A stretch of DNA of 64,000 nucleotides, from positions 3,142,833-3,206,832 of the forward strand of contig CAJNOP010000003.1 in the NCBI GenBank assembly GCA_905250075.1, written 5' to 3'. Position 1 is the first letter of the stretch; every line of letters begins with the position of its first letter. Below the pieces are notes generated by a model, which was not told the origin of the DNA, ran no database searches, and saw nothing but the letters and a program-made list of their open reading frames with translations. The stretch comes from Rotaria sp. Silwood1. Its lineage: Eukaryota > Rotifera > Eurotatoria > Philodinida > Philodinidae. The translations under genes and the position numbers were made by a program. This document shows, piece after piece, positions 37,456 through 50,677 of the stretch.

Positions 37456-39505
37456 TTCTTCTTGAAAATTAACAAACGAATAGGGAGGACCTTGTTATGT
37501 CTCTTTTCTTCTTTTTCTATTTACTTGTAGATTGAGAATGAAGAGAAGAAAAAAAGAAAATGAAAGTTATGATCGTTTTCGGTAGAGATCAGTATTCGCT
37601 GATTGTGGGTGTATGAATATCAAATGCACGTTTAAGTTGTTTCAATATCGATTTTGATTATATCTTTCATTTTTCTTTTTTTGCTCGACCATTTTTTTAA
37701 ATGAATATATATATTTATTACATACTAAAAATTCACTATGATTGATTTTAATATATATATATACGAATAAACGGCTTTTAAAGTCTTCATCTGTATTTTT
37801 TTTTCTTATCAAATAAATAATAAACAGGAGCAATTTCTCAATCTTTATCATTATTACATTCATATTCCTTTCAATGCAGTCAAAAATAAAATAATCTATC
37901 AATGATTGATTTATGCGCATATGAAATTGTTGCTTGCTTGTTACCAAAAATTTCTTATACAAATTTTCAAGGATATACGTGCATGCATGTTATGTACATA
38001 GATATATGAAAGAATCTTGATTTCATTATTTCAATATTGTCATATATTAAATATCACTCGAGAAAATAAAAAATAACAATGAATATATTTCTTGTTCTCT
38101 TAAATTAAATAAAACAAATTATCATTTCCGTGCAATAAAATGAATGCATTATATAATGAACAAATAAAAGCATTCTTTTTTTATCAGTTGACACTGATTT
38201 TAGACATATTTTTAAAAAACAAAATAAAAGAAGATTTCGTATGATAAGAAAGTCAAGAAACTGATTCTTTGATATATGCAATTAATAAAATTTTTTAAAC
38301 AAATGTAACCAAAATTATTCATTTTCTTTTTCTTTGTTAGTTGTTCTTACCTAATAGACCAATTTAAGCAAACGATAATTTTACACTTAAAGGAACGTAC
38401 TTTTTTTTTATGCTATGTATTACGGAAAAAAAAGAATATATCTCTTTTGAATTCTAAATGAAATTATTAAATATTAATAAAGACACTAGATCACATATAT
38501 GTCATAGCTAACGTGAGAAAAATAATTGCCAATGAAGTTTGTTTAAAAAATATTGTTTGATGTTGAAGTTTAAATTTATCGAAGCAAGTTTGCTGTTAAT
38601 AATAAAAAAAGCCAATTTTTTCAATTTTTAATACGTAAATTTTCTTCTAACATTTTTACCATTTGTTTAATATTCTTTTTTAAAGAAACGATGAAAACAA
38701 ACAAATTAACTATGAAAGAACTCTTAAATGCATTTGATTTCTTATTATATTTAAAAATTAAAAAAAAAATGTTTGATTACAAAAACTTTTCCTATAAGAG
38801 CTTATGAAAAAAAAACAAAGAACAGTGAAGTACGTCTTCCTGAATCACGTATCCTTCATGGTTCTTTTCCTTTTTTTTTTTTTTTTTTTAATAAAATTTT
38901 TCTCCTGAGTTCAATTAAAGCTTAACATAATGCATCTTGAGCTTCCACTTATAATGAATAAGATACGACTCGAAGTAAATTTGTGAACAAAGCAATTAAT
39001 TTGTTCCGTGCAACATTGAAATACCTGTTAGAAGGAAATTCAAGGTTCAGAAAAGTGATTTAATATTTTTTTTTCTTTAAACCACACATCATGACATTCC
39101 AATTTATTTAATTCATCTCTATTCTTTTGTGTATGGTCAAATAGAAGTGTTGTATAACAAAGGAAAAAAAAGAAAAAAAAATAGAAATACATTTCTGGCT
39201 GAATGTTTAAGTACAACAAATAAAAGATAAGCGAAAAAAAGAAAAAAATGAAGAAAAAAATCAAATGAATGAAGTTATACAATCAGGGAAACGAGGGAAA
39301 AAATCGATTCGTCTACCACACAGGAGAAGAAAGACAATAGTATAACTTTTTAATGAACAAGAAAAAAAAAAGGTATTTACGCGGTAGGTTGAAACCCATT
39401 TGTACAACATGTCAGTATGCAAGTGAACGAGAACGAACAAGATAATAATTAAAGATCAATTATAAGAACAAAGAAAGAAAGAAAAAAAATTTAATTAATA
39501 ACGCA
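37456..39505. other. 2-kb AT-rich spacer
   Basis: It lies between the start of the proline-rich gene and the stop of the NHL gene (both minus). Frames at 37642-37962 and 39040-39282 are K/I/F-rich homopolymer products. I see nothing else. Confidence 0.5.
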
Positions 39506-41423
39506 TTAATAATAATGATGATTTAAATCACTGGTAGCCATTTCTAAGCCTTCGCCTAATTTATAAACATAAATTTTATAATCTTTCGATGCCATTGCTA
39601 ATTCATCATTATATCCAACAGCAACATCGAAACATTGAGAATGTTTCATAAGCTAGAAAAAGAGAAAATTATACATGAAGAAATAAGATTTGTATTTTTA
39701 TTTTTTGTTACAAAAATACTTACTGAATAATGTGAATATTTTTTATTTCCATCATAATCATATGTTGATATATTAAAATTTTCATGATTATCTACAACAA
39801 TAAGCTCACGACGCGGTTGATTCTAAAAGAAAATGATCGAAAGCAAAATTATCACCATAGAAAATTAACAATAACAAACTCACAATTCGACATGCAATTG
39901 GATATGTAATTCCAGCTCCAATATTTTTCAAATGTTTACCAGTATAATCAAATACTCGAACAAAATGTGATTCATTATCGCTAACATAGAGTTCATGTCG
40001 ATCATTGACACAGACACTTGTCGGAAAACTCAAATGATCGCGTAAATCACATTGACCCCATATACGACCCGATGTTGCATCATAAATATGTACTAATATT
40101 AACAAAAACAAAACAGATGTTCTTTTTTTCAAATAATATTGCTAATGATTTCTGTTACCTTTCATAATTTTTGATTCAATGACAATAATTCGACCTTGTT
40201 GATCTATACAAATCGCTCTTGGACTTTCAAGATCATTACCGAAACGACGAATAAATTGACCATTTCGATCAAATATTTGTATCATCGGTCGAGGTGAACG
40301 TTGTACCATAACAAGCTAAGTTAATATAAATCAAAATAACTTTACGAGAAAGAAAAAAAAAATCTTACTAAATCATGTCCAGGTAAAATAGCAATACGAT
40401 ATGGATAAAGTAATGCACCAGGTCTTGTTCCAGCTTGACCAAATTTTAATACACATTCTCGTCGAACAGGATCAAAAAGTTTAACTTGACTTGAATTAGT
40501 ATCAACAACTGAAATTGTACCATCTGACAAAAAAGTAATACCATTTGGCTCGAGAAATTCATTAATACCACGACCATAACCACCAAATTTATATTCATCT
40601 AATAAAACAAAATTTTAAATAACAATATTCTTTCAAAGAATACAATTATTTACAAGACGTCGAGTATCTTAATGATGCTTGATTAGATGATCGAGTTAAA
40701 CGACGACATGATTGATCTGTTGGTCGAGTAGTTATGGATTGAGAATTTGACAAAAAAGCTGATTCATTTTCCATATGAAATTCAGCTGCAGATGGATCAA
40801 GTATTGACGAATGTTTTAATCGATGATTAAATGGTGATGGTTCATATGAATGATAACCACTCGTACTTGTAAGTAAATCATTTGATGATGATCCAGTTAA
40901 AGCTTCTAAAATACGACACATTTTTTTATAAAATAATAAACTTTCATTTTTTTTTCTTTTTAATTTTACCAAAAGTAATTCCAGCTTGTTCAATAATTGA
41001 AAATATTTCATCATGATTACCATCAATACTTGTACAACCATTTCCATTTAATGATGATTCATTTAAACTTGTATTAGCGCTACTATGACGAAGTAAATAA
41101 TTATTATTAACTGATGATGATGGATTAAGCATATGAGATCGATTTGGTTCAAATAATTCTCGACATTCAGTCCATGCATCATTTTCATTGTCATCATTAT
41201 CAATTGTTATAACTGGTGCACCTTAAAATAAATAAAAAAACAAATGTGAAAATATCGAAAAAAACAAACGAAAAAGATTTCGTTTACTACAAAGTAATTT
41301 CCATCGACGATCATCATCAATAATATTATTAATTTGAAGTTTTTTATTAGTGACATCCGAAAAATGTACACGAATGGGCGATGATGAAGAACAAGAAGTT
41401 ATAGAAGATTTGATTTCACTCAT
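39506..41423 (-). CDS. Brat-like NHL beta-propeller protein, 493 aa
   Basis: Eight exons: 41423-41288, 41221-40970, 40905-40654, 40598-40369, 40315-40159, 40092-39884, 39822-39724 and 39652-39506. The C-terminal part (about 215-493) is a six-bladed NHL propeller: FGGYGRGINEFLEPNGI, GTISVVDTNSSQVKLFD, LLYPYRIAILPGHDL, SPRPMIQIFDRNGQFIRRFG, GRIIVIESKIM, LYVSDNESHFVRVFDYTG, IVVDNHENFNISTYDYDG and MASKDYKIYVYKL. This order and the HAQCFDVA-like segment (KHSQCFDVAV) match Drosophila Brat and NCL-1, which bind mRNA through the NHL surface and repress translation. The N-terminal 214 residues are Ser/Asn/Asp-rich and lack any RING, B-box or coiled coil I can see. RNA repression is inferred from the family. 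Confidence 0.85.
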
Positions 41424-44400
41424 TATATTTACTGATATTCAACACTCATACAATACATACACACAGACCAACAACTTGTGAATTATGTACAATAAATAAA
41501 AGAAAAAAAAAGTAGAAAATAAATAGCGATCCGACTGATCGTTCGTAATGAAGGCAAATGATTATATGACAATAGTCGGAAATTTACGTTAGGACTTTTG
41601 TGTTTTGTGTTAATTTTCTTAAAAAGTAAAGAACGATCTAGGCATTAATTCATTTAGGAATATATGTACACTATGGACGATAAGAGAGAGATGCAGCAGT
41701 TAAGATGATTCGTCATGTATGAATAGGGCATTTTATAAAGGTGAACGTCTGACCGAAAGAGCGAGAGAAAGAAATCATAACCACGTGATTCAAATCGATT
41801 GTTCAGAATTTCTTATTAGGGATTAGACTATTTCTATCTGAATGAACAAGTCATTATTAAATATAACTTTATCGTGTTTCTACTAGGTACATGACACTAA
41901 ACGTTCTTTGTCTCAATGATTAATATAGTTTTCTTCTCGTTGAGAAGTATGCCAAAATTTTAGTTGATAAAATAGTACTTGTAAAAAATATTTGTCTATA
42001 ATTCAATTGCAAATGATTAAAGTAGAAATCAGAACTGAATAAAAAGAACAGATGCCTTCACGCGACATGCTTCATTAAGCATAGTAACAACAATAAGTAT
42101 AAATGAACATTGATAATAATTAAATTCAATTAGAAAACCCAGTTTTAACATAATTAATTTTGCAATGAAATTTCAAATACCATCAGATAACAATTTTCCT
42201 ATGTATAATATCTTACACTTAGGTAATAAGTATGATCATTTGCTAATTTTCAAGAGTATATACAATAAATATCTTCATTTATATTGTGTAAAGTTAGTTT
42301 CTGCTGTTATAGTCGCAGCTGTTGTTGCAAATTGATATTGATAAATTAATTATAGATCAACATGATTAATCTTGTTCCATAGTCAATATATTTACTCTGG
42401 CTGAAATTTAATCTCAACCGAGTACATGATGACGTAATTATTAAAAGCATGTAGCTACGTCACAGCCGTTCAACTTGATAATAGTTTAACAAAAGCAGCT
42501 TACGATTTTATATTGATTATTCTCTCAGATTGAATAAGTATTAAGATTTGAACAATGATCACGAAGTAGATCTTTCTATTATGAGTAGTTTCGTGTTATA
42601 ACAATTTTATGTAGTTAGGTAATGTTCTATTGGTTTTACTATTGAATGCTTATTAATTGAGCTTAATTTTGTTTGAGAACATCAAGAAGTTCAATCATAG
42701 TATGATAAACTAAAAGGTTATAATATCGATCAACAAGATTTTTCAATGGAAACCGATCATTTTATATACGTTGTTTGGAAAGGATCAACTTGAGTCGATG
42801 TTGAAATTATTTTTAATGGTGAAAAATACAAAGCTATTGCTATTGCAAATCATTTATCAATAGAAAATTATCAAAAAAAAATTTTTTTCACAAAATGCAT
42901 CTTCAACTAGGTACTAAGAGAGACAAAGAAACTCTTTTATGGATCCGAAACAAAATTACTCATAACTAGAAGAAAAATTGATGAATATCGATATCTTACT
43001 AGGAGTCATTGATTAGCCCATTGAACCAGACTAATGTTTTTGACAGATCATTTAACGCAAAGTTTAATTGCTTTTATTTCATCGAAATCGATCTAAGTTC
43101 CAATTAATAATAATCAAGACTTTCTGGTGTAACCATTTTGCGAATTTTTGTGGGATAATAGAATAGTTCAGTACATGTCTTTAGTTTAATGCACACACAA
43201 TTAATGTGAACTATGTGCGTATTACACCAAAACCTCATGATAGTGTAGTTGGAGTGTCAAAGTGTTAAAAATAGACTTCTATTAATAGTAACTATATACT
43301 GTTAATAATAATTCATTTTCCTCTTCGAACATGATCAATAAAAATATTTACTGGTTTTGAGCTTCTTGTTATTGATTAATATATCAATTTTGGTATCGTT
43401 ATAATATTCAATAAATAATTCATCCATAGATTATAGAACTGTTTGTAATCGATGTGATATATATATATATATATATTTATATGCGTTGATAGTTTCAATT
43501 TTTAAGTTTCATCTTGATTTCAAGCGTTATACTCTTTTCAAAAAGTCATTTTTTAGTGCTTCGATCTAGATATGTGCATATGATGTTGTATTTTGACGAT
43601 TCGATGACTAACGACATCAGAAATTATGAAGCTAGATCATACAGACATTTATCACTGTGATCGTCAGTTTTTCCAGGAAATATGTGTTTGCTCGGATTCT
43701 TTACTAATAATAAGTTGCTTCTCATGTTTTTTCGATCATGAAAAGTTTCTATATACATGATCTAGGTTAGACAAGAAAAGTTGAATTTCTTTTGAATCAA
43801 TAATTCTTTCGGTTGTTTATTGAAATTCTGCTTGAATAAGTCGACAGACATTTTCCCATTCTATCATACAACCATTAGACAGACCAACATTGATTAGTAC
43901 ACTAATTATATAGGAAATCGGTTCTTGTCTATTTTTGTACTGTTTTATTTGAATAAGCAAACAGACATGGTGGCATAAATCTCAGTCGAAGAAAAAAGAA
44001 TCATCGTTGATATGGAAATAGAGGAAGCATTGTTGTGGAAGTAGGTTTTCATCCTAATATGAGATCTTTCATGCTCCATTGACACAAGAAAAAATACGAA
44101 AGGAAAAGAAGAGATTATGGTTTATAAGACTTTATAAAAGACGAAGAGAAAAAAAACAATAATAATCTAGACAATCATTTAAGTCGATGAATTGCAAATA
44201 AGCTTAGTTTACAAGATATCCGAAGAGACAAATTCATAATGCTATGCTAAGCAGAGATATGTATTTCAGCAGAAAAACAATAACTATGTTAAATTTGAAA
44301 TAGAATCAAGAAGCAATACATTCACGTAATAAGAACGATGATATTGTCGTGAGATGAAGAATTGTACCAGTAGGAAGAAGCAACTACATATATCAATAGC

Positions 44401-45456
44401 ATGAAGTAAACAGAAATTCATAGTATGGTAAGAGCCACTGTTAAACAGATTTCTGGTCGCAGGAGGAAAAAAGTAATAAGTAAGGTATGAGATTAAGAAA
44501 GTATACGATAATACTATGAATACCATTATAAAGAAATAGAAACTGAACACGATAAAGCAAATGATGAAGGTATCCATGTGATGATACAAATTCTAGATGA
44601 CATAGTTCGTGAGGTAGTTACATTGAATGAGAAGCAAGTAACAAGAAATATGCGAAAAAGTCAGTTAATAAAACAGTAAATCGAATATCACTAATTACTG
44701 ATGTCATTAGACTTCATATTCTACTCATGCATAGATTACTATGAGAGTAAGAAAGTTTAAAAAGAATTTCAACCTATTGCCTTCTAATATCAGTATCTGA
44801 TATTATACATTTTCGTTACCATCATAGGCTTATTAAATAAGAAGACAACATATTTTTATGAGCAGATGAAAAGACTAATTTCTCTTTTCATATAGCTATC
44901 CTAAAGAATCGTTAGTCTAAATCATCCTAAGATTCTTTTAGTTTCATGAAAAACTCCTTATATTCAAACAATGTACAACAATTAAAACAAACTATTTGAT
45001 AAAGATATAAAATTGGTTTATATTTCAAATATACTTGAATCGCTCTTATCCGATCAATAATTTACCGTTTGCAGAGATCCACGAGAAATCAACTTTATTT
45101 CGTTTTAGGATGTGAGTATAAATGGAGAAAATACGCTCATCCACTTACACGCCTACCGCAAAGGACTAAGGAAATTGAAGAATGAAAAAGAGAAAGTCAG
45201 AGTACCTTGAAAAGCATAACCATAAAATGGGACTAATTTGATTTTCCATGAATTTATTCATTATTTGGTTTACAACGTTAGTTTCTAATGAATTGATCAA
45301 TTCTTTACTTTATTCAACGTTTTTTTTTGTTCTCTCTATAGCGACGTGCACAGAGTAAAACATTTTTTTTTTACTAACTCAAAAAAAGGAACGAAAAAAG
45401 AAAATAAATCGTGCCGACATGCTGTTGTTGTTTTTTTCTTCTTTTTCTTCTTATTC
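41424..45456. other. 4-kb AT-rich spacer
   Basis: No exon chain. A TA dinucleotide run lies at about 43459-43476. The frame at 44284-44589 (minus) is F/Y-rich with no splice support. This region separates the NHL gene promoter (minus) from the plus-strand gene at 45457. Confidence 0.5.
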
Positions 45457-46059
45457 ATGGAGTTCTATTTAAAAGAATTAATTGATACGCACAAGAAGAA
45501 CAATAACAATAATGCTTGTATTTGCATCGATTTTCATGGTGAAACACTTTTATTTGATACATACAGTACCAATAATTATACTGAAAATGAACAACGTCAA
45601 ATCATTGAACGTTTCTTTTTCAAATATATCGATTTAATATCTGATTCTTCAGTATTATTTAATATAATTCTTGATCACCTCTATGCTGGAGAATATATAT
45701 TTCTTTCTACGAATATAAAATCTTATTTATTTGAATCACTCGAATTTTGTCCACCAAAACAATATCTTTCATGGATATATAAAACACTTGATAATGAAGA
45801 AGAAATGTCTAAAATAAATATTCAAGCATTTTCAACATATGTTGATATGAAACGAAAACGTGGTTTAACAAATGGTGAAATACGTTATACAATAATATGT
45901 GAATCATCACAAAAATTACTTGAATTAATTATAAGTAAAATCTATCGTGATCGATTAACATCAAAACAAATATGGTTAGCTGTATTTCGATTGAAACAAA
46001 ATTTATCAATGACAAGTTTACAAAAAGATGTATTTAACGAATGGCTTGGCATTGTTTAA
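45457..46059 (+). CDS. Unrecognised 200-aa protein
   Basis: A single uninterrupted frame from the first ATG (MEFYLKELIDTHKK) to TAA. The frame is open upstream to 45346, but only through poly-T-derived Phe/Lys without ATG. The protein looks like a soluble alpha/beta or helical domain: NACICIDFHGETLLFDTYS near the start (strand-loop-strand), then helices (RQIIERFFFKYIDLISDS, VLFNIILDHLYAG, KQYLSWIYKTLDNEEE, QKLLELIISKIY) and a Trp-rich end (KQIWLAVFRLKQ, VFNEWLGIV). It uses the same A/T-ending codons as neighbouring genes, so it reads as genuine. I do not recognise the family and see no catalytic motif. Its stop lies only 32 bp from the end of SLC25A38 on the other strand. In-frame codons after the stop are antisense to the last SLC25A38 exon, not a C-terminal extension. 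Confidence 0.6.
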   Translation: MEFYLKELIDTHKKNNNNNACICIDFHGETLLFDTYSTNNYTENEQRQIIERFFFKYIDLISDSSVLFNIILDHLYAGEYIFLSTNIKSYLFESLEFCPPKQYLSWIYKTLDNEEEMSKINIQAFSTYVDMKRKRGLTNGEIRYTIICESSQKLLELIISKIYRDRLTSKQIWLAVFRLKQNLSMTSLQKDVFNEWLGIV

Positions 46060-46091
46060 TTAAAACCGAAAAACAAACAAGTATATGATGG

Positions 46092-47901
46092 TTATCTTAA
46101 AAATGATTCATATAAAGTCCAAGCTGTTGCAGCTACAAGTGTACGACGAAATGCTCGCAGAAAAAAACCACTTCCAAAACCAATTAAACCATATGTCTAT
46201 TTAAATAAAAAGATTATTTGTAGAAGAAAAACTAATAAATAGGCAACTAATGCATACTTTAATAATAGATTTGATTGTTATACGAACATTTTGATAGTCA
46301 GTTGGAGCTACCTGTCGATATGTTTTAATAACATCAGCCGGTTGAGTAATAAATGAAGCAATTAAACCAGCTGCAATACTTATTAAAGCTTGAGATGTCA
46401 TCCAACTTTTTTTTGATGGAATATCTGATTTAAATTCATTAAAAATTAATTCGAAAATTAAAAAAAGAAAAGTATCTTACTCATATCATCTGAAAATATA
46501 TCTTTTAATTTACGGTATGACATGTAATAAATACCAGAAAATGGAAGATCTCGTGCTAAAGTAGGCAGAAGACCGGTATAAAAACCTACAGAAAGAAAAT
46601 CGATTCAAAACAAATATTCGAATATAAATATATGAAGTTGAGCTATCACTAGAGCCTGTTGAATCCAAAGTTTTCAGCCTTGGATTCCATTTATTGAACG
46701 TTTTCGGACCTAGTTGAACTCTGCTTGGATAATCTCAATGAAATTTTATAATCAGAATTTGATAGTCACCCTGAAGATATCAGATACTTTTCCCTCGATT
46801 TCGCATATTCGATGATTAATATGTAGCCTACAAATGTTTCACACGACTAGAGCTCGGCAAATCCAAAATTTTCGGATTCAAACTCGATGGACTCCAGTTG
46901 TCATTTATTTTAAAAAGCGGTGGAAGTAAAAACTGATTGGATGCACAATCCCCATAGCTGACGCTCTGTCAAATTTATATAAGTTGTTTTCACCAAGATT
47001 CTGGGAATTTGTTTTGATAGACAATCAAAAACTGCCCAATAAGATGTAGTATCGTTAAAATGATACTTGTCTCTCGAATATTTCTAATTTCTTCAATATA
47101 TAATACAAATCAAACGAAACTAACCTTGTAAACCATGCATTAAATATACATGCTTTATAATACCAGTCATACTCATTGTTGTGTATCGAGAACTCTAAAA
47201 AAATTAATGTTTTGTTGTTTTCTTTTTTTTATTTCATTGAAATAAAATCTATTTTTACTTCAAGTCTAACTTTGATTAATGTAAATGGAAAAACAACTAA
47301 ATCAGCTACACCTCGAGCTAAAGCACCACATACTCCATTCACAAAAACTGTTTGTTGAGCTTTTCTAACAAACAGAAAATAAAAAAATAATTATTAATAA
47401 TAAAATTTGTTTTTGTCATACGGTATTTTTTCTTTAAGTAAATTGAGCAAATGAAAATAAAGAGCACTACCAGGTACAGCACGAAATAAGGACTACAACG
47501 AAGAAAAAAATGTGACATATTCAATCGTATTTTTCATCCTACAATATCCAACCGGTGTTAATCCACGCCATAGACGAAGTGTTGAATATTGCTGTACAGT
47601 ATATTTCGTTAGTGATCCTATTGAACGTTTCGAAACTCTGAATACAAAAAAAGAAGCAACAAATTAACTTTTTATAAATAGACAATTGAAAATATAATGC
47701 TTTACCCATCTTTAGGTTCTTGTATTTGAGTTTTAAGAAAATCTAATGGTTGATATAATGTTGTTGTTACAAATGCACTTGCTGCACCAGCAATGAGCGG
47801 GTGCAAACTTGGCGGTAATATTGAACTAAATAAATCAATATTCTTTTGTTTTTTTTTTTTGAAATCTTTATTAAATTAATTTTTTCCCACCTTGTATTCA
47901 T
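46092..47901 (-). CDS. SLC25A38: Mitochondrial glycine carrier SLC25A38-like, 279 aa
   Basis: Nine exons: 47901-47891, 47825-47706, 47637-47553, 47492-47422, 47364-47259, 47194-47125, 46585-46481, 46424-46258 and 46196-46092. It is an inner-membrane carrier with three repeats, each opening with a PxD/TxxK signature: QPLDFLKTQ (29-37), FPFTLIKVR and QPADVIKTY. The family imports glycine for haem synthesis (yeast Hem25). Supporting segments are GLTPSLFRAVPGSALYF, GLLPTLARDLPFSGIYY and the diagnostic end FGSGFFLRAFRRTLVAATAWTLYE. The second signature is atypical (T for D). The first coding exon is only 11 nt (ATGAATACAAG); it was chosen because it restores frame at the exon 2 acceptor. The protein is slightly short for the family (about 300). 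Confidence 0.88.
46586..47124 (-). other. 539-nt intron 6 of SLC25A38 with a direct repeat
   Basis: Two loosely similar direct copies (ACTAGAGC..AATCCAAA.TTTTC) start at about 46651 and 46848. No inverted ends or target duplication, so I leave it as a degenerate repeat. Confidence 0.35.
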
Positions 47902-48235
47902 TTTATCATATCTAAAAATCGACAAAAAAGATCAAATCAATTTCCAGATTTGTTTTTATTATAACATTAAAAAACAACATATTATAAAGTTAACAAAAAA
48001 ACAACTTAAACATAAAGCTAATGCATTGCTCTTTTGTTATTAAGTTAGTGAAGGTCATGTAGTTGTATCCACTACTTGGTTATTTTACTTCAGAAAGGTA
48101 AATTGATAATACTTTTTGTATTCTGTTCACTAGAAGATCATCGTTTTTATTAATTATTCGAATGTCTAAAAAAGATAAAATATAATTAATATGGAAAATC
48201 AGACAAAACAAAGTAGACTACTTGATTTGTTATTA
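47902..48235. other. Spacer between SLC25A38 start and TID-1 stop
   Basis: 334 bp, AT-rich. Both genes are on the minus strand, so this holds the TID-1 3' UTR and the SLC25A38 promoter. Nothing specific seen. Confidence 0.4.
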
Positions 48236-50083
48236 TCAATCGAAAATTGCTCGTTTGAGTTTTCGAAAAAATCCTTCTTGATCTTTTGGTTTTTCTTCTA
48301 GAAATAAACTAAAACTAACATATGTTTGCATTTTCATATTTATTTACCTGATTTAGTTTTTGATGAACCATTAACTGTTCCGTCCGTATCTTTTTCAAGT
48401 TCAGCGAATGATAACATCAATTCTTTTTGTTTAGCTGTTAATCGTCTATAATATATAAAAGACAATAGAAATTCTCTCTTACATAATAATACAAAAAATG
48501 ACATACGTAGGAATTTTTATTTTCACATGTACATAATGATCACCAGTTCCCGTATGATGGAGACGTTTAATACCTTTACCAATAAGACGAAAATGTTGAT
48601 GAGATTGTGTACCAGGTGGAATCTAATATATAATAATTATGTCTTCTACGACAATGATCAAAACAAAATATTCTTACTTGTAAAACGTGATCCTCATAAA
48701 TTCCTGGAACTTTAACTGTTCCACCAAGTGTTGCTTGAGTAATAGATATATCAATATCACTATGAATATCTTCTCCATCTCTTCGAAATTTTTCACTCGG
48801 TTTAACACGAAATGTAACAAATATTTCAGATACACCAAGATTAACTCTCATTACTTGTCCATCTTCCACACCTTAAGAAAAAAAAAACATTTTTGAAGAA
48901 TTATATTTCAAATAAAAAATTTACCAGGTGGAATTGGTATTGTTGTAAATTTTTTTTGTATAGTTTTTCCTTTTCCTGAACATTCATAACATGGTTTTGC
49001 AATTGTTTCACGTCGACCATGGCATGTTCGACAAGTAGCACGTAAAAAAAATGGACCTGTTTCAATGGTTTCCATTCCTGTACCATTACATGTTCGACAT
49101 GGTTGTGGTTGTGTACCAACTGCACAACGAGTACCTTTACATGTTGGACATACATCAACAATTCGTATGTTAACATCTTTATTACAACCATGAACTGCTT
49201 CTTGAAATGTTAAATCAAGAGCTAACTACAAAACATTTTTATTTTAGTATGTTAAAAATAATAAATTAATTGAAAAGGAAATGTAAAATTCTTACTTGAG
49301 TTATACCTTGTCTACCAAATTGATTTTCATCAGGTTCATCCATCCATTCATGATTACCAAAACCAGCTCGACTAAATGCATCACCAAAGATTTTTCGAAA
49401 TAATTCTTCAGGATCAACTTGAGCTTGATAATATTCATAACCACGAAAACCACCTTGACTTGCACCACTTGGACGAGGACCTGAACTACTACCAGGATAG
49501 GATTCTTGACCAGAACTAAATGGATCACCACCCATACCATATGCATCATAAGTCTTTCGTTTTGTTTCATCACTTAAGACTTCATAAGCTTCTGAAACTT
49601 CTTGAAATTTTTTTGTATTTGCAACATCTTTCTTATCGGTCGTGTCTGGATGATACTGTTTCGCTAGCTAAATAAACACCAACTCATACCTTTACCATGA
49701 GTTAATAGAAAGATTACGAACTTTGTAATAAGCTTTTTTGATTTCTTTAGCTGTGGCTGTTTTAGGTACACCTAAAACTTCATAATAATCTTTTTTATCT
49801 CGTTTACTTGATGTATGAAATGAACGTGTATGCAAGTTTGAGAAAACTAGAGCAAAAACTCTTATTGACCAGTAATAGAGAAATGTAAAAATGATATACC
49901 TGTAGGGAATTTTGAGGTTGTTACATTCGAAGAATGATGAAAACTACTTTGAATTGTATAATTAAACCTACTACCAAGTGATGATAGACATGGTTTTAAT
50001 ACTAAATTTGATAGAGAACATCTCGTAAAATATTTAGCAATTAGTGGAGATAAACGAATCGCATAATTTGAGGACACAAACAT
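48236..50083 (-). CDS. DNAJA3: Mitochondrial DnaJ co-chaperone TID-1/DNAJA3, 483 aa
   Basis: Eight exons: 50083-49900, 49846-49722, 49667-49296, 49225-48925, 48871-48678, 48622-48507, 48445-48348 and 48297-48236. It is a type-I (DnaJA) Hsp40 that delivers unfolded proteins to mitochondrial Hsp70. Order: basic Ser-rich mitochondrial presequence (1 to about 75), J domain ([21 protein letters not shown] at 109-111, [14 protein letters not shown]), Gly/Ser/Phe-rich linker with FRKIFGD, four CxxCxGxG-type zinc repeats ([33 protein letters not shown]), and a C-terminal substrate domain ([45 protein letters not shown]). The third repeat has lost its last Gly. The first in-frame ATG (50083) was chosen; it gives the presequence. 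Confidence 0.95.
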
Positions 50084-50677
50084 CCGAACGATGATCAAGA
50101 ATAGAGTAATAAACTAAATAATCTATCGATTGATCATCAATTCACACATGCATACAACATATTACATCGTATCTTCATCATTGGAAGAACAATTTCACCA
50201 ATCCTCACAAACTATATTTCTTTCAAATGTACAGAATCTAACGTCATCTTTCATTTTACAGCACATTACTAATTACTATGTTTAAGGAAGGAAGGAATAA
50301 ATGAAGCATAGAATCATTTAGTATTAATTCAGTCGATGATTCTTAAATGCACACGTTGCAATTGAAAATATTCCAATAACTGATTTCATAGTCTTTAGTT
50401 ATGATATACGATTGTCTTTAGATTGACAATAATGAAAAGATGGATATATTCAAATGATAAAGTAATGAATGTGTGTATCGAGAAGTATTCAAATTGATTC
50501 AGCTCTAATCAAGTTAACTTATCATAACAGACAATCTCTACAATGGTTTTTTTTTATGCATACAATTGGAAATCTTTCTAAATCACACGAGAAGAATGAG
50601 GAAAACTACATATAATTAGTATGAATGAGAATGAGAAAAGTCAAGACCATCAATGTGAGTGTCGATGAGGAAAATAC
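50084..50677. other. Spacer upstream of TID-1
   Basis: About 590 bp with no gene, ending in the 8-bp target duplication of the hAT-like element. It probably includes the TID-1 promoter. Confidence 0.4.

Noticed and set aside
46060..46242. In-frame continuation of the 200-aa gene after its stop, suggesting readthrough or a premature stop
   Set aside because: Read on the other strand the stretch is the spliced last exon of SLC25A38, which fully explains the open frame.
46651..46890. Possible mobile element in SLC25A38 intron 6
   Set aside because: Only loose direct similarity; no terminal inverted repeats or target duplication.
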